64,000 nucleotides of DNA from Nocardia macrotermitis (GTDB taxonomy: Bacteria > Actinomycetota > Actinomycetes > Mycobacteriales > Mycobacteriaceae): positions 62,001 through 126,000 of the forward strand of contig NZ_WEGK01000006.1 of assembly GCF_009604405.1 (NCBI RefSeq). The letters are read 5' to 3'. Below, piece by piece: positions 26,098-34,526 of this stretch; the stretch's first letter is position 1; every line of letters begins with the position of its first letter. Made by a program: the position numbers and the translations under genes. The notes beneath the pieces were generated by a model. It was not told the DNA's origin and made no database searches. It was given only the letters and a program-made list of their open reading frames with translations.

Positions 26098-27366
26098 TCA
26101 GCTCTTGCGTAATCCGTTGATCGTGAGCCCGGAGACGAACGCCGCGTTCTGCTCCGGGCTCACGTTGCGGCGGGTGAAGCAGCGCAGCAGCAGCGTATTG
26201 GTCAGCAGCGCGGCCAACTCGACGGCCGGTTGGTCGTCCGCGAAGACCCCGCTCTGCTGGCCCTGGGCGATGACCGGGGCCAGCAGAGCGGGAAAGCTCA
26301 ACTCCCGCTTGATCGATATCAACCCCTCGGGCTCGGCGTAGGTGTCATGGGCGACCACGGCCATCAGGGCGTCCATCAGCGCCCGCTCGGCCACCACCAG
26401 CCGCGCGCAACGCAGGAAATGGTTCTCCAGCACGGCGATTTCGTCGCGACCCAGGGCCAGATCGTCCTCGATTCCCTGGCGCAGTGTCTCGTACGCGGGT
26501 TTGAGTGCGCCCGCGATGATGTGGGCCTTGGTCGGGAAGATGCGGTACGCGGCGTCGGGTGGGACACCTGCCTCGGCGGCAATGGTTTTCATGGAGGTCA
26601 TGAAGTAGCCGCGCTTGGTGAATTCCCGGCGGGCCGCTTCCAGCAGGGCCGCGCGGGGTTCGGGCGGCAGTGTTCGGGTGTGGTTGTGGGAGCGGGTGAT
26701 CGCGGCGAGTGCGTCGTCGATGTGGGTGTGCGGCTGGGTGCTGCCGACCGACGAATTCAACACGGTCAGAACGGCATCGGTGACCAGTTCGGGTGTGACC
26801 GCCTGCGGGTCGGTGCGGTGCCGGAGCACCAGACCGTCGATGAGTGCGGTCAGCATGACCCCGAAACTCTTGGCGGTCAGCGGTTTTCGGAAGGTCGCGC
26901 CGCTCTGGGCGAACAGCAGGTCGAAGATCTCCAGCACGATGGCGTCGCTGCGGCGGTGTGCCGCGAGCATCGCCGCGGCGGTGCGCTGGGTGGCCGGGCC
27001 GCAGGCGGCCGCCAGTAATCGGTGGGCGCCGGCATTGTCGTCGAAGACCCGGTCGAAATGCTGCTGTACCACCATGTCCAGGGCGCGGCGGCGGTCGCCG
27101 TCCACCGCTGCCAGGGCGGCTCGGACCGGTTCGCGCACGTCGACCGGCAGCGGCGGTGTGGATTCGACCAGGCGGATCAGCACCTCCTCGACGTATCGGG
27201 AACGGGTGCCGAACTTCCGATAGAACGTCGCATGCGCGGAATTCGCCTGGTTGATCACCTCTTCGGTGCGTAGCCCACCGTCGAGCAGCCGGTCGGGTGA
27301 CTCGATCACGAGTTGCAGGCCGGTCTGCACCAGAAGGTCGGTGATCACTCGATCGTCAGCGGACAT
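26098..27366 (-). CDS. Tandem (double) TetR-family regulator
   Basis: 422 residues, twice the length of a normal TetR protein. Residues about 1-205 form one TetR unit with a divergent HTH (EVINQANSAHATFYRKF). Residues about 220-420 form a second unit with a canonical HTH (MTSMKTIAAEAGVPPDAAYRIFPTK). The single chain should therefore supply both halves of a TetR dimer. ATG 27366 has AAGGA upstream. A perfect palindrome 85 bp upstream is its likely operator. Confidence 0.9.
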   Translation of the reverse strand: MSADDRVITDLLVQTGLQLVIESPDRLLDGGLRTEEVINQANSAHATFYRKFGTRSRYVEEVLIRLVESTPPLPVDVREPVRAALAAVDGDRRRALDMVVQQHFDRVFDDNAGAHRLLAAACGPATQRTAAAMLAAHRRSDAIVLEIFDLLFAQSGATFRKPLTAKSFGVMLTALIDGLVLRHRTDPQAVTPELVTDAVLTVLNSSVGSTQPHTHIDDALAAITRSHNHTRTLPPEPRAALLEAARREFTKRGYFMTSMKTIAAEAGVPPDAAYRIFPTKAHIIAGALKPAYETLRQGIEDDLALGRDEIAVLENHFLRCARLVVAERALMDALMAVVAHDTYAEPEGLISIKRELSFPALLAPVIAQGQQSGVFADDQPAVELAALLTNTLLLRCFTRRNVSPEQNAAFVSGLTINGLRKS

Positions 27367-27451
27367 GCTGGTCCTTCCCCAGGATTCACCGCGGGGGTAC
27401 GCGCACCCGCTCGGGGGGATGATCCGGTCCGATAGCCGCGTTGTTACGCGC

Positions 27452-27477
27452 CGCGTGAGAGCAAATGCTCTCACGCG
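27452..27477. promoter_or_regulatory. Perfect 12-bp inverted repeat, probable TetR operator
   Basis: CGCGTGAGAGCA (27452-27463), spacer AA, and TGCTCTCACGCG (27466-27477) form a perfect dyad. It lies between the tandem TetR gene and the divergent LuxR-type gene, where an autoregulatory operator is expected. A terminator is unlikely because both flanking genes start here. Confidence 0.7.
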
Positions 27478-27592
27478 AGCCGGGTCGGTCCGGCGGGCGG
27501 AGTGATCTGATGGCCTGCCTGCGTTTTCATGGTGAATGCCTGCCGAATGGCATTGTCCGAGTGCGGTACTCGGCAGCAGAAGGGATCCGGCC

Positions 27593-27844
27593 ATGAATCC
27601 GTCGCCCGGCCTGTCCGATCGACCGTCGTTGAGCCGCCGCGAGGTCGAGGTGCTGCTGGCATGGCTCGCCTCCGATTCGAAGGTGGAAGTCGGCCGCCGC
27701 CTCTACATCTCGCTCGGCACGGTCAACACCCATTTGTCCCGTATTCGCGGCAAATACGCCGCCGTCGAGCGCCCGGCCTCCACCAAGGCCGCCCTGGTGG
27801 CTCGGGCCCTCCAGGACGGACTCGTCGACATCGAAGAGCTGTGA
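27593..27844 (+). CDS. Stand-alone LuxR-type HTH protein
   Basis: 83 residues, consisting only of a GerE/LuxR helix-turn-helix: SLSRREVEVLLAWL, then GRRLYISLGTVNTHLSRIRGKY. There is no receiver or sensor domain. AGAAGGG precedes the ATG. Its stop overlaps the next gene by four bases (GTGA), coupling it to a membrane protein. It resembles the output domain of a response regulator and might be tethered or modulated by that partner. Confidence 0.85.
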   Translation: MNPSPGLSDRPSLSRREVEVLLAWLASDSKVEVGRRLYISLGTVNTHLSRIRGKYAAVERPASTKAALVARALQDGLVDIEEL

Positions 27845-28452
27845 ACGACTCGCGGGCCACCGGACGTGGTCTCGGACAGGACATCGCCGTGGGTGTCCTG
27901 GGGACGATCGTGCTGATCGCGGTGACCGGAGTCGTGCTGATCGTGACCGGCGGGAGTACCCGGCACGTGGTCGACGCGGGCCGCGCGACCGTCTCGTCCC
28001 CGATGTCGCAGTACGCCGCCGCACCGGAGGTGACCTCGGCCCCGACGACGACGGCGATCGAGTCCGACGCGGCGGCCGCCGACGAGTTGCGCCGGATCGC
28101 GGACGTGGACCGGCCGGTCGTTGCCGGACAGCTCGCGGATCGCTGGATCCCGCAACTCAGCACCAAGCGTCCCGGACTCGTGGCAGATGGTCTGACCTGG
28201 GACAACATCGCGATTCTGCGGGAACATCGGGAGTTGCGCGCGAAATATCCGGGGGCGCGGCTGCTGTGGTCCGGGGAGTGGAGCACGTTCAGCGGTCGCG
28301 ATTACTGGATCACGGTCGCCGGGACGAGTTTTGCCGATTCCGCCGGTGCGAATTCGTGGTGTGACGGCAACGGCTTCTCGGCGGATCACTGCTTCGCGAA
28401 ATTGGTCAGCAGTACCCGGCCGGTGGAGGGGAGCACGGTGTATCGGGGGTGA
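27841..28452 (+). CDS. Single-pass membrane protein with extracytoplasmic domain
   Basis: 203 residues from GTG 27841. One membrane helix lies near residues 14-38 (VGVLGTIVLIAVTGVVLIV). A Ser/Thr/Ala-rich linker leads to a globular outer domain (about 80-203) with two cysteines (WCDGNGFSADHC) that could form a disulfide. The domain resembles the outer sensor parts of actinobacterial kinases, but no kinase is attached. It is translationally coupled to the LuxR HTH gene. Confidence 0.78.
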   Translation: MNDSRATGRGLGQDIAVGVLGTIVLIAVTGVVLIVTGGSTRHVVDAGRATVSSPMSQYAAAPEVTSAPTTTAIESDAAAADELRRIADVDRPVVAGQLADRWIPQLSTKRPGLVADGLTWDNIAILREHRELRAKYPGARLLWSGEWSTFSGRDYWITVAGTSFADSAGANSWCDGNGFSADHCFAKLVSSTRPVEGSTVYRG

Positions 28453-28474
28453 ATGCTGTTCGGGGCGAATGGGT

Positions 28475-29590
28475 TCAGGGGTGTGGTGGGGGACCGGTCG
28501 GTTCGATCGATGTGGTGAGTTCGTGGCCGATTTCCCGGAGGTATCGGTCGGGGTGGCCGAGGAACGCGGTCCAGGACAGGAGGCGTTCGAGGTAGCGGTG
28601 GGCGGGGTGTTCCCAGGTGTAGCCGATGCCGCCGAAGATCTGGATGGCGGTTTCGGCGACGGTGGCGAGTTCGGCGGAGAATGCCTTGAGGCGGATCGCG
28701 GCGAGGTGGTGGTCGGTGTGTGGGGCCGTATCCGCGGCCCAGAGTCCGTGAAGTACGCCGCCACGGGTCAATTCGATGGTTTCGTACATGTCGACGCACA
28801 GGTGTTGTACCGCTTGGAAGGCGGCGATCGGGCGGTCGAATTGTCGGCGGGTGCGGGTGTGGTCGATGGTCAGATCGAACAGGGCCTGGGCCGCGCCCAG
28901 GGCGTCGGTGGCGGTGGCGATGAGGATGTCATCGGTTGCGGCGCTGAGGGATTCGGTTGTAATTTCGCCGAGGTATCGGGCCGGGGCGTTGTATAGGGTG
29001 GCGCGGCACAGTGGGCGGCTAAGGCTGGGTAACTGTTCGAATTCAGCACCAGCTGTGGGGATTTCGACTGTGAATAGGCCGAGGTTGGTGCCGTGACGTG
29101 CGACGACGAGCAGCGTCTGGGCGATGTCTGCGTCGGGAATTTCGGCGATACTGCCGTCCAGCGTGACAGGGTCGTCCGGGTGCCTCGCGGGTTCGGGCCT
29201 GTCGAATGTGGCTCGCACGGTCGGCTCGTGGGCTCCGGACAGCCCGATGGTAGCGGTCGTTGAGCCGTTGGCTATTGCGGTGAGAAGTGTTGCAGCGCTG
29301 TCAGTTACTCCTGCTCGCGCGATGACACGCGGTACGGCGACCGAAGACGACAGCCACGGTCCGGAATCCAAGGCGCGGCCGATCTCCTCCAGGACCACAC
29401 CGGCGTCGACCATCGACGCGCCCGCGCCGCCGTGGCTCTCCGGAATCAACAGACCCGCCAGATCGAGCCCGGCAAGGGAATCGTGGCCTCGAGCATCCGA
29501 TGTCGAGTTGCTCAGGTCCGCACCGGCTTTCAGGCAACGTCGCACCGAATCTCGTAGCGCCAGCTGTTCGGGGGTGAGTTCGAGGTTCAT
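28475..29590 (-). CDS. Acyl-CoA dehydrogenase, likely one half of a heteromeric pair
   Basis: 371 residues with an acyl-CoA dehydrogenase fold: MNLELTPEQLALRDSV start, VLEEIGRALDSGPWLSS, and a C-terminal IQIFGGIGYTWEHPAHRYLER. The flavin-contacting middle domain is poorly conserved. Its start overlaps the stop of the second dehydrogenase gene (ATGA). Adjacent actinobacterial FadE pairs commonly form heterotetramers acting on steroid-side-chain or CoA-ring substrates; that is the inferred arrangement here. Confidence 0.88.
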   Translation of the reverse strand: MNLELTPEQLALRDSVRRCLKAGADLSNSTSDARGHDSLAGLDLAGLLIPESHGGAGASMVDAGVVLEEIGRALDSGPWLSSSVAVPRVIARAGVTDSAATLLTAIANGSTTATIGLSGAHEPTVRATFDRPEPARHPDDPVTLDGSIAEIPDADIAQTLLVVARHGTNLGLFTVEIPTAGAEFEQLPSLSRPLCRATLYNAPARYLGEITTESLSAATDDILIATATDALGAAQALFDLTIDHTRTRRQFDRPIAAFQAVQHLCVDMYETIELTRGGVLHGLWAADTAPHTDHHLAAIRLKAFSAELATVAETAIQIFGGIGYTWEHPAHRYLERLLSWTAFLGHPDRYLREIGHELTTSIEPTGPPPHP

Positions 29591-30744
29591 CGTTCGATCG
29601 GTCCCAGGATGCGGCGTGCGGTGATGTTCTTGTTGATCTGTGTCGTTCCCCCGGCGATGGTGAGTGCGCGGGCGGCCAGTCGCTGGCGGGCCCAACGCCC
29701 CTGTGCGCCATGGGGTCCGAGCAGATCGAACCCCAGCGCGGCGATGTCCTGACCGAGCTCACCCCACACCGTCTTGGCCAGGCTCGCCGAATCGAACGAC
29801 GTATTCCCGGCCAGGCTCGCCGATATCCCGCGCTGGCACAGGATCCGGAGGAACGCGCTGCGCACCTCCAAACCGCCCAGCCGATGCAGCGTGACCGGAT
29901 CATCCAGTGCCGCGGCACTTCCGGATGATTCCTCGACCACATCGCGAACCAGATCCTCCAGCCGAACGCCCAACTCGCTGTAAAGCCTTGCCGCATTGGC
30001 CCGTTCATGACTCAAGGTCGTCGTGGCCACCTGCCAGCCCTGGTGCAGCGGCCCGAGCAACGCCGTCGCGGGCACTCGGACCTCGTCGAAGAACAACTCG
30101 GCGAAATCGGAGTCGCCGGTGAGCGTGGCCAGCGGCCGCGCCTGGATGCCGGGCAGCGACATATCCACGATCAGACACGAAATCCCCTGGTGCTTGGGAG
30201 CTTCCGGATCGGTCCGCACGAACAACTGACAACGATCGGCATGATGCCCCAGCGAGGTCCAGATCTTCTGCCCGGTGATCACGAACTCCGCACCTTCGCG
30301 CACCGCCCGGGTGCGCAGCGAGGCCAGATCGGATCCGGCCTCGGGTTCGGACATGCCCTGACACCAGATCTCCTGCGCGCGCATCATCCGGGGCAGCAGG
30401 GTGCGCTGCTGCTCCGGCGTGCCGTACCGCATGATCGCCGGGGCGATATTGTTCATCCCGATCACGTTGAGCGGCATGGGAGCTCGCGCTCGCACGGTCT
30501 CCTCGACGTACACCATCTGTTCGAGCAATCCGGCGCCCCGGCCGCCGAATTCCTCCGGCCAGCTCACCGCGGCCCAGCGATGGTCGGCGAGCAGGGCGTT
30601 CCAGCCGCGTACGAGCTCGAAGGCCGCCGGATCGCTCGCGACGTGCCCGCCGGCCGCGATCACCTCCGCGGTGAGATACGACGCCAGCCAATCGCGCAAC
30701 TCCGCCCGGAACTCCCGAACCGCTTGCGGCAGTGTGAAATCCAT
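29587..30744 (-). CDS. Acyl-CoA dehydrogenase, second half of the pair
   Basis: 385 residues. The flavin and substrate region is well kept: CQGMSEPEAGSDLASLRT near residue 122 and ITGQKIWTSLGHHAD. The C-terminus is AGGTTQINKNITARRILG. It follows the P450 gene by two bases and overlaps the other dehydrogenase gene by four. The three genes form one operon under the operator at 32014. Confidence 0.9.
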   Translation of the reverse strand: MDFTLPQAVREFRAELRDWLASYLTAEVIAAGGHVASDPAAFELVRGWNALLADHRWAAVSWPEEFGGRGAGLLEQMVYVEETVRARAPMPLNVIGMNNIAPAIMRYGTPEQQRTLLPRMMRAQEIWCQGMSEPEAGSDLASLRTRAVREGAEFVITGQKIWTSLGHHADRCQLFVRTDPEAPKHQGISCLIVDMSLPGIQARPLATLTGDSDFAELFFDEVRVPATALLGPLHQGWQVATTTLSHERANAARLYSELGVRLEDLVRDVVEESSGSAAALDDPVTLHRLGGLEVRSAFLRILCQRGISASLAGNTSFDSASLAKTVWGELGQDIAALGFDLLGPHGAQGRWARQRLAARALTIAGGTTQINKNITARRILGPIER

Positions 30745-30746
30745 GA

Positions 30747-31997
30747 TCAGCCGAACAGCACCGGCAGCGCGGTGGGGGAGCGGAAGACCTGACCGCGGAT
30801 GTGCGGATCGTCCGCCTCGGGATCCAGCCGCAGATTCGGCAGCTTGTCCAGCAGCTTCTCCAGCGCCAGCCGCATTTCGGTGCGGGCCAGGTGAATTCCC
30901 AGACAGTTGTGCGATCCCTGCCCGAAGGACATGTGCGGGCGGGGCGCGCGGAAGATGTCGAAATCATCCGGATCGTGCCACCGGCTCTCGTCGCGATTGG
31001 CCGCGGCGAGCATGAGCATCACCGTCGAACCCTGCGGAATGGGCACATCGTGCAGCACCGTACTGGTGGTGGCCATGCGGGTGATGTTCAGCAGCGGCGT
31101 CTCGTAGCGGATCGACTCCTCCACCGCGCGGGGGACGAGTGCCCGATTCTCGCGCAGCGCCTGCAACTGATCAGGGCGAGACAGCAAGGAGTACAACATA
31201 TTTCCGGTTGAACGGTAGGTCGTCTCGATTCCGGCGGGCAGCAGCAGCCGCAGGAAGGAGAAGATCTCCTCGTCGCTCAGCTTCTCCCCGTCCAGCTCCG
31301 CCCGGGACAGATCGCTGATGAGGTCCTCGCGCGGTTCGCGACGACGTTCGGCGAGGATTTCCGCCAGATACTCCTTGACCTCCTGCGAGGCGACGATCGC
31401 GCGCTCCCGGTTGGTGTGGAACCCCAGAATGGCGATCGACCAGCGCTGGAACCGTCGCAGATCCTCGCGCGGCAGCCCGAGCATCCCGGCGGTCACCAGC
31501 GTGGGGAACGGGAAGGTGAACTCGGTGACCAGATCGGCCCGGCCGCGGTCGGCGAACCGGTCGATCAGCTCGTCCGCGACCGGCTCGATGAGCCGTTCCT
31601 CCCAGTTCGCCAGCGCCTTCTGCCGGAACGCGGTGGACACCAGCGCCCGATAACGCCGGTGTTCGGGGTCGTCCATCCCCAGAATGATGTGTTTGCCCAT
31701 GATGTCGCCCATGAGCATGTCGATGATGTGGGCCGAGGAGTAGGTCCTGCCATCGCGCAGCACTTCGAGAATGTCGTCGTAGCCGTAGACGAAGAACACC
31801 GCCGCGTCGTCGGCGTGCGGCATGTTCGAGGTGTCCAGGCGCTGCACCGGATGGGCGCGGCGGGCGGCGGCCAGTTCCGGATAGGGGTCGCGGACATCGC
31901 CCGCGACATCGTCGTCGAACACCTCGAAGGCGCTGTCGTCACCGGCCGCGCGCCCGTTCGGGGCCTGGTCTGCGGTGGTCTCGACGTGTGTATCCAC
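30747..31997 (-). CDS. Cytochrome P450
   Basis: 416 residues. The heme-binding signature FGQGSHNCLG near residue 355 supplies the cysteine ligand. The I-helix oxygen-activation motif is AGIETT and the K-helix ExxR is EESIR. The GTG start at 31997 has a full AGGAGG site. It is the first gene of the P450-dehydrogenase-dehydrogenase operon. A hydroxylation step preceding beta-oxidation is the natural reading. Ferredoxin and reductase are not in the window. Confidence 0.94.
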   Translation of the reverse strand: MDTHVETTADQAPNGRAAGDDSAFEVFDDDVAGDVRDPYPELAAARRAHPVQRLDTSNMPHADDAAVFFVYGYDDILEVLRDGRTYSSAHIIDMLMGDIMGKHIILGMDDPEHRRYRALVSTAFRQKALANWEERLIEPVADELIDRFADRGRADLVTEFTFPFPTLVTAGMLGLPREDLRRFQRWSIAILGFHTNRERAIVASQEVKEYLAEILAERRREPREDLISDLSRAELDGEKLSDEEIFSFLRLLLPAGIETTYRSTGNMLYSLLSRPDQLQALRENRALVPRAVEESIRYETPLLNITRMATTSTVLHDVPIPQGSTVMLMLAAANRDESRWHDPDDFDIFRAPRPHMSFGQGSHNCLGIHLARTEMRLALEKLLDKLPNLRLDPEADDPHIRGQVFRSPTALPVLFG

Positions 31998-32013
31998 GAA
32001 CCCTCCTCGGAAA

Positions 32014-32031
32014 GACCAAATATTCGTTCCG
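32014..32031. promoter_or_regulatory. Operator copy A of the catabolic regulon
   Basis: On the minus strand it reads CGGAACGAATATTTGGTC, identical over 18 bases to copy C at 39157. The 16-bp core is an imperfect dyad (12 of 16 positions symmetric). It lies 17 bp upstream of the P450 start codon, where a bound repressor would block transcription or translation initiation. Confidence 0.75.
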
Positions 32032-32123
32032 AAGCGTACGGATCCCTGGATGGTCGGTCAATACCCGTTCATACCGGTTGATGCCGACCGTTGACGACGG
32101 CCGTCCGGCCTCCGTAACATGTG

Positions 32124-32139
32124 GAACGAATTTTAGGTT
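32124..32139. promoter_or_regulatory. Operator copy B (weaker) of the catabolic regulon
   Basis: GAACGAATTTTAGGTT differs from the core GAACGAATATTTGGTC at three positions. It lies 35 bp upstream of the binding-protein gene at 32174, on the other side of the divergent intergenic region. Confidence 0.5.
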
Positions 32140-32173
32140 CGCTGCTCGAGCGCCCTGGCAGACGGAGATACAC

Positions 32174-33286
32174 GTGGCCTACGAAAGCACTGCCGAGCCC
32201 ATCAAACTCGGCTATCTGTTCGACTTCCGCCTCCCCGAGAGTTTTCCGCCGGATATGCGGGACGACCTGGTTCGCCCCTTCCATCTGGTCTTCGCGGAGG
32301 GACAGCGGCGGGGTCTGATCGATCGTCCCGTCGAGATCGTGTTCCGCGAGGTCGAGGGGCTACCGAAGGGGTCGGTGAAGGCGGTGATCGACGCGTACGG
32401 GGAACTGGTGGACGAGGGGTGCCTGGCCGTATTCGGCCCGCACATCACCGAGAACGCCGTGCCCATGCGCGAGGAGATCGAACGCCGATTCCGCGTCCCG
32501 GCGATCAACGTCTGCGGATCGGACGACTGGCTCGGCGAATGGACCTTCGCGCTGCCGCAGGGCTCGATGACCGACGAACCCGTGTTCTGGGCGCAACTGC
32601 TGGCCAAGGGCGGGCACACCGAGGTCGGCGCGCTGGTGGAACGGTCCCTGGTCGGCGAGAGCTACATCCGGAATTTCCGGAAAGCCTGCCGCGAGGAGGG
32701 AATTCGCATCGTCGCCGAGGTCGCCATCCCGCAGACCGCACAGGACATCAGCGAGGAGGTGCGCGCGCTGCACGAGGCGAAGGCCCACGCGATCGTGCAC
32801 TGCGGCTTCGGATTCGGCGTCGCGATGGTGAATCCTGCACTGGCCGCGCTGAATTGGGATCCGCCGCGGTTCATGGGCACCGCGTTCCAGAACGCCTGGA
32901 TCAACGGGCTGCTGTGGAACGCCTTCCTCGGCTGGACCGGCGTGGACCAGTACGACGAGGGAAACCTTGTGGGACAACGCTTCCTGGACGTCTACGAGGC
33001 CGATGCCGGACGTCGTCCGCAGTACTGCGTGCCCGTGGTGAACCACGACGTCGCGACCGTCCTGCTGCACGCCTTCGCCGACGCGCATCCGCTGTCCCCG
33101 CGCGGGGTCGCCGAGGCGCTCGAGCGGGTCAAGATGCTGCCCGCCGCGGCCGGTGCGCCCGGCACCCGGCTCTCGTTCGGGAAGTGGACCCGGCGCGGCT
33201 GGATGGGTGCGGGCTATCTCGTTGCGCGGCAACTGGATCCGGACGGCGTGACCTCACGCCTGGTCGCGCGATTCGGGCAGGAGTAG
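32174..33286 (+). CDS. Periplasmic-binding-protein-like (branched-chain amino acid type) protein without signal peptide
   Basis: 370 residues with the type-I periplasmic-binding fold of LivJ/AmiC proteins: IKLGYLFDF start, AVFGPHITENAVP, and PAINVCGSDDWLGEW. The N-terminus is hydrophilic and no signal peptide can be found upstream in frame, so the protein should be cytoplasmic, like the ligand sensor AmiC. GTG 32174 has GGAG upstream. It starts the operon binding protein-AveC-VWA-CbbQ-aldehyde dehydrogenase. Confidence 0.85.
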   Translation: MAYESTAEPIKLGYLFDFRLPESFPPDMRDDLVRPFHLVFAEGQRRGLIDRPVEIVFREVEGLPKGSVKAVIDAYGELVDEGCLAVFGPHITENAVPMREEIERRFRVPAINVCGSDDWLGEWTFALPQGSMTDEPVFWAQLLAKGGHTEVGALVERSLVGESYIRNFRKACREEGIRIVAEVAIPQTAQDISEEVRALHEAKAHAIVHCGFGFGVAMVNPALAALNWDPPRFMGTAFQNAWINGLLWNAFLGWTGVDQYDEGNLVGQRFLDVYEADAGRRPQYCVPVVNHDVATVLLHAFADAHPLSPRGVAEALERVKMLPAAAGAPGTRLSFGKWTRRGWMGAGYLVARQLDPDGVTSRLVARFGQE

Positions 33287-33290
33287 TGCC

Positions 33291-34424
33291 GTGAGCGCCC
33301 CGGAGGAACTCCGGACCGGCACCTCGCCGGACAGCCCGCCCGCACCGGGCGGTACCTCGCGTCGTCTCGTCACGGCGGGGATCACCGTCCTGGTCGTCGC
33401 GCTGCTGGCCGTCATCGCGGCCCACGCGAGCCGCGGCGCCGATGATCCCCGGATCGCGAACCCCGCGGTGAGCGGTGCGCCTCGCCCGGTGCCGCCGCTG
33501 TTCGGGTGGAATCACTGGGTGGCGGTGAACGAGATCGGGACCGTGGTGATGATGGTGGTCCTGGTGACCGCCGTCGTGCTGGCCTGGCGACGCTATCCCG
33601 CCCATCCGGTGCTGTTGATGACGCTGGTGACCACCGCGATCGTCTGGCAGGACCCGATCATGAACTGGGCGCCGTACGCCGCGTACAACCCGCAGCTGTG
33701 GCATTGGCCGGTGCACTGGCCGCTGGTTTCGCTGTCGCCCACGGTCGAGCCGTTCATCGTGATCGGTTATGCCACTTTCTATCTCGGTCCCTACTTCCCC
33801 GCGATCTGGGTGCTGCGCCGGTTGCAGGCGCGCCGTTCGCACGATTCGTTCGTCGCGCGGCATCCGCTGTGGAGCCTGGCCGCGCTGACCCTGGTGATCG
33901 GGTTCGTCTTCGACGCCATTCTGGAATGTTTCCTGGTGCGGACCCAGCTGTACATCTACACGCAGGTCATCCCGTTCGGCTCGCTGTTCACCGGCAAGCC
34001 CTACCAGTTCCCGCTGATCTGGGAATCCGCGCTGGTCACGGTCGTGATGATACCGGCCGCGGTGCTGCTGTACCGCGACGACACCGGACGCACGGTCGCC
34101 GAGCGACTCGCACACCGGGCGCGGATATTCCGGAACCGTCCCACGCTGGGCGCGTTCACGGTGATGTTCATCCTGATCAATATCGCCTACTTCTGCTACG
34201 GCGGCGGCTTCGCCGTCATCCGGGACAGCGGCGCGGCCACCTCGGTCGCCTGCCCGTGGCCGTTCCCGGAGGCGAAAGTCTATGACCCGCAAGGGTTCTA
34301 CGAGAAGAGCGGACAACCCGGGCCGTATTCGGCGGGGATCTGGGCGGGTTGGGAGAGCGCACAATCCGGTCGTCCGGACGTGAGCATGCCCGCCGATGGC
34401 GGGCGGTGCGGGGGCACGAGGTGA
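33291..34424 (+). CDS. AveC-family (spirocyclase-like) membrane protein
   Basis: 377 residues with about seven hydrophobic segments, starting near residue 24 (ITVLVVALLAVIAA) and continuing to GAFTVMFILINIAYFCYGGG near 290. The motif VWQDPIMNW and the repeated Trp-Pro pattern (LWHWPVHWP) match the AveC family, named for avermectin spiroketal maturation. Homologues occur in catabolic clusters with no spiroketal, so the name does not fix the reaction. GTG start with AGGAG upstream, 4 bp after the preceding stop. Confidence 0.8.
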   Translation: MSAPEELRTGTSPDSPPAPGGTSRRLVTAGITVLVVALLAVIAAHASRGADDPRIANPAVSGAPRPVPPLFGWNHWVAVNEIGTVVMMVVLVTAVVLAWRRYPAHPVLLMTLVTTAIVWQDPIMNWAPYAAYNPQLWHWPVHWPLVSLSPTVEPFIVIGYATFYLGPYFPAIWVLRRLQARRSHDSFVARHPLWSLAALTLVIGFVFDAILECFLVRTQLYIYTQVIPFGSLFTGKPYQFPLIWESALVTVVMIPAAVLLYRDDTGRTVAERLAHRARIFRNRPTLGAFTVMFILINIAYFCYGGGFAVIRDSGAATSVACPWPFPEAKVYDPQGFYEKSGQPGPYSAGIWAGWESAQSGRPDVSMPADGGRCGGTR

Positions 34425-34526
34425 GCGGTGTGAGTGTGCGGACGGGTGATCGCCGGCATGAGCGGGGCGAGGCCGTGACGCTCTCCCCGGCCGATCTGCC
34501 GCGGCGGGATCGACGCGGAGGCTCGA

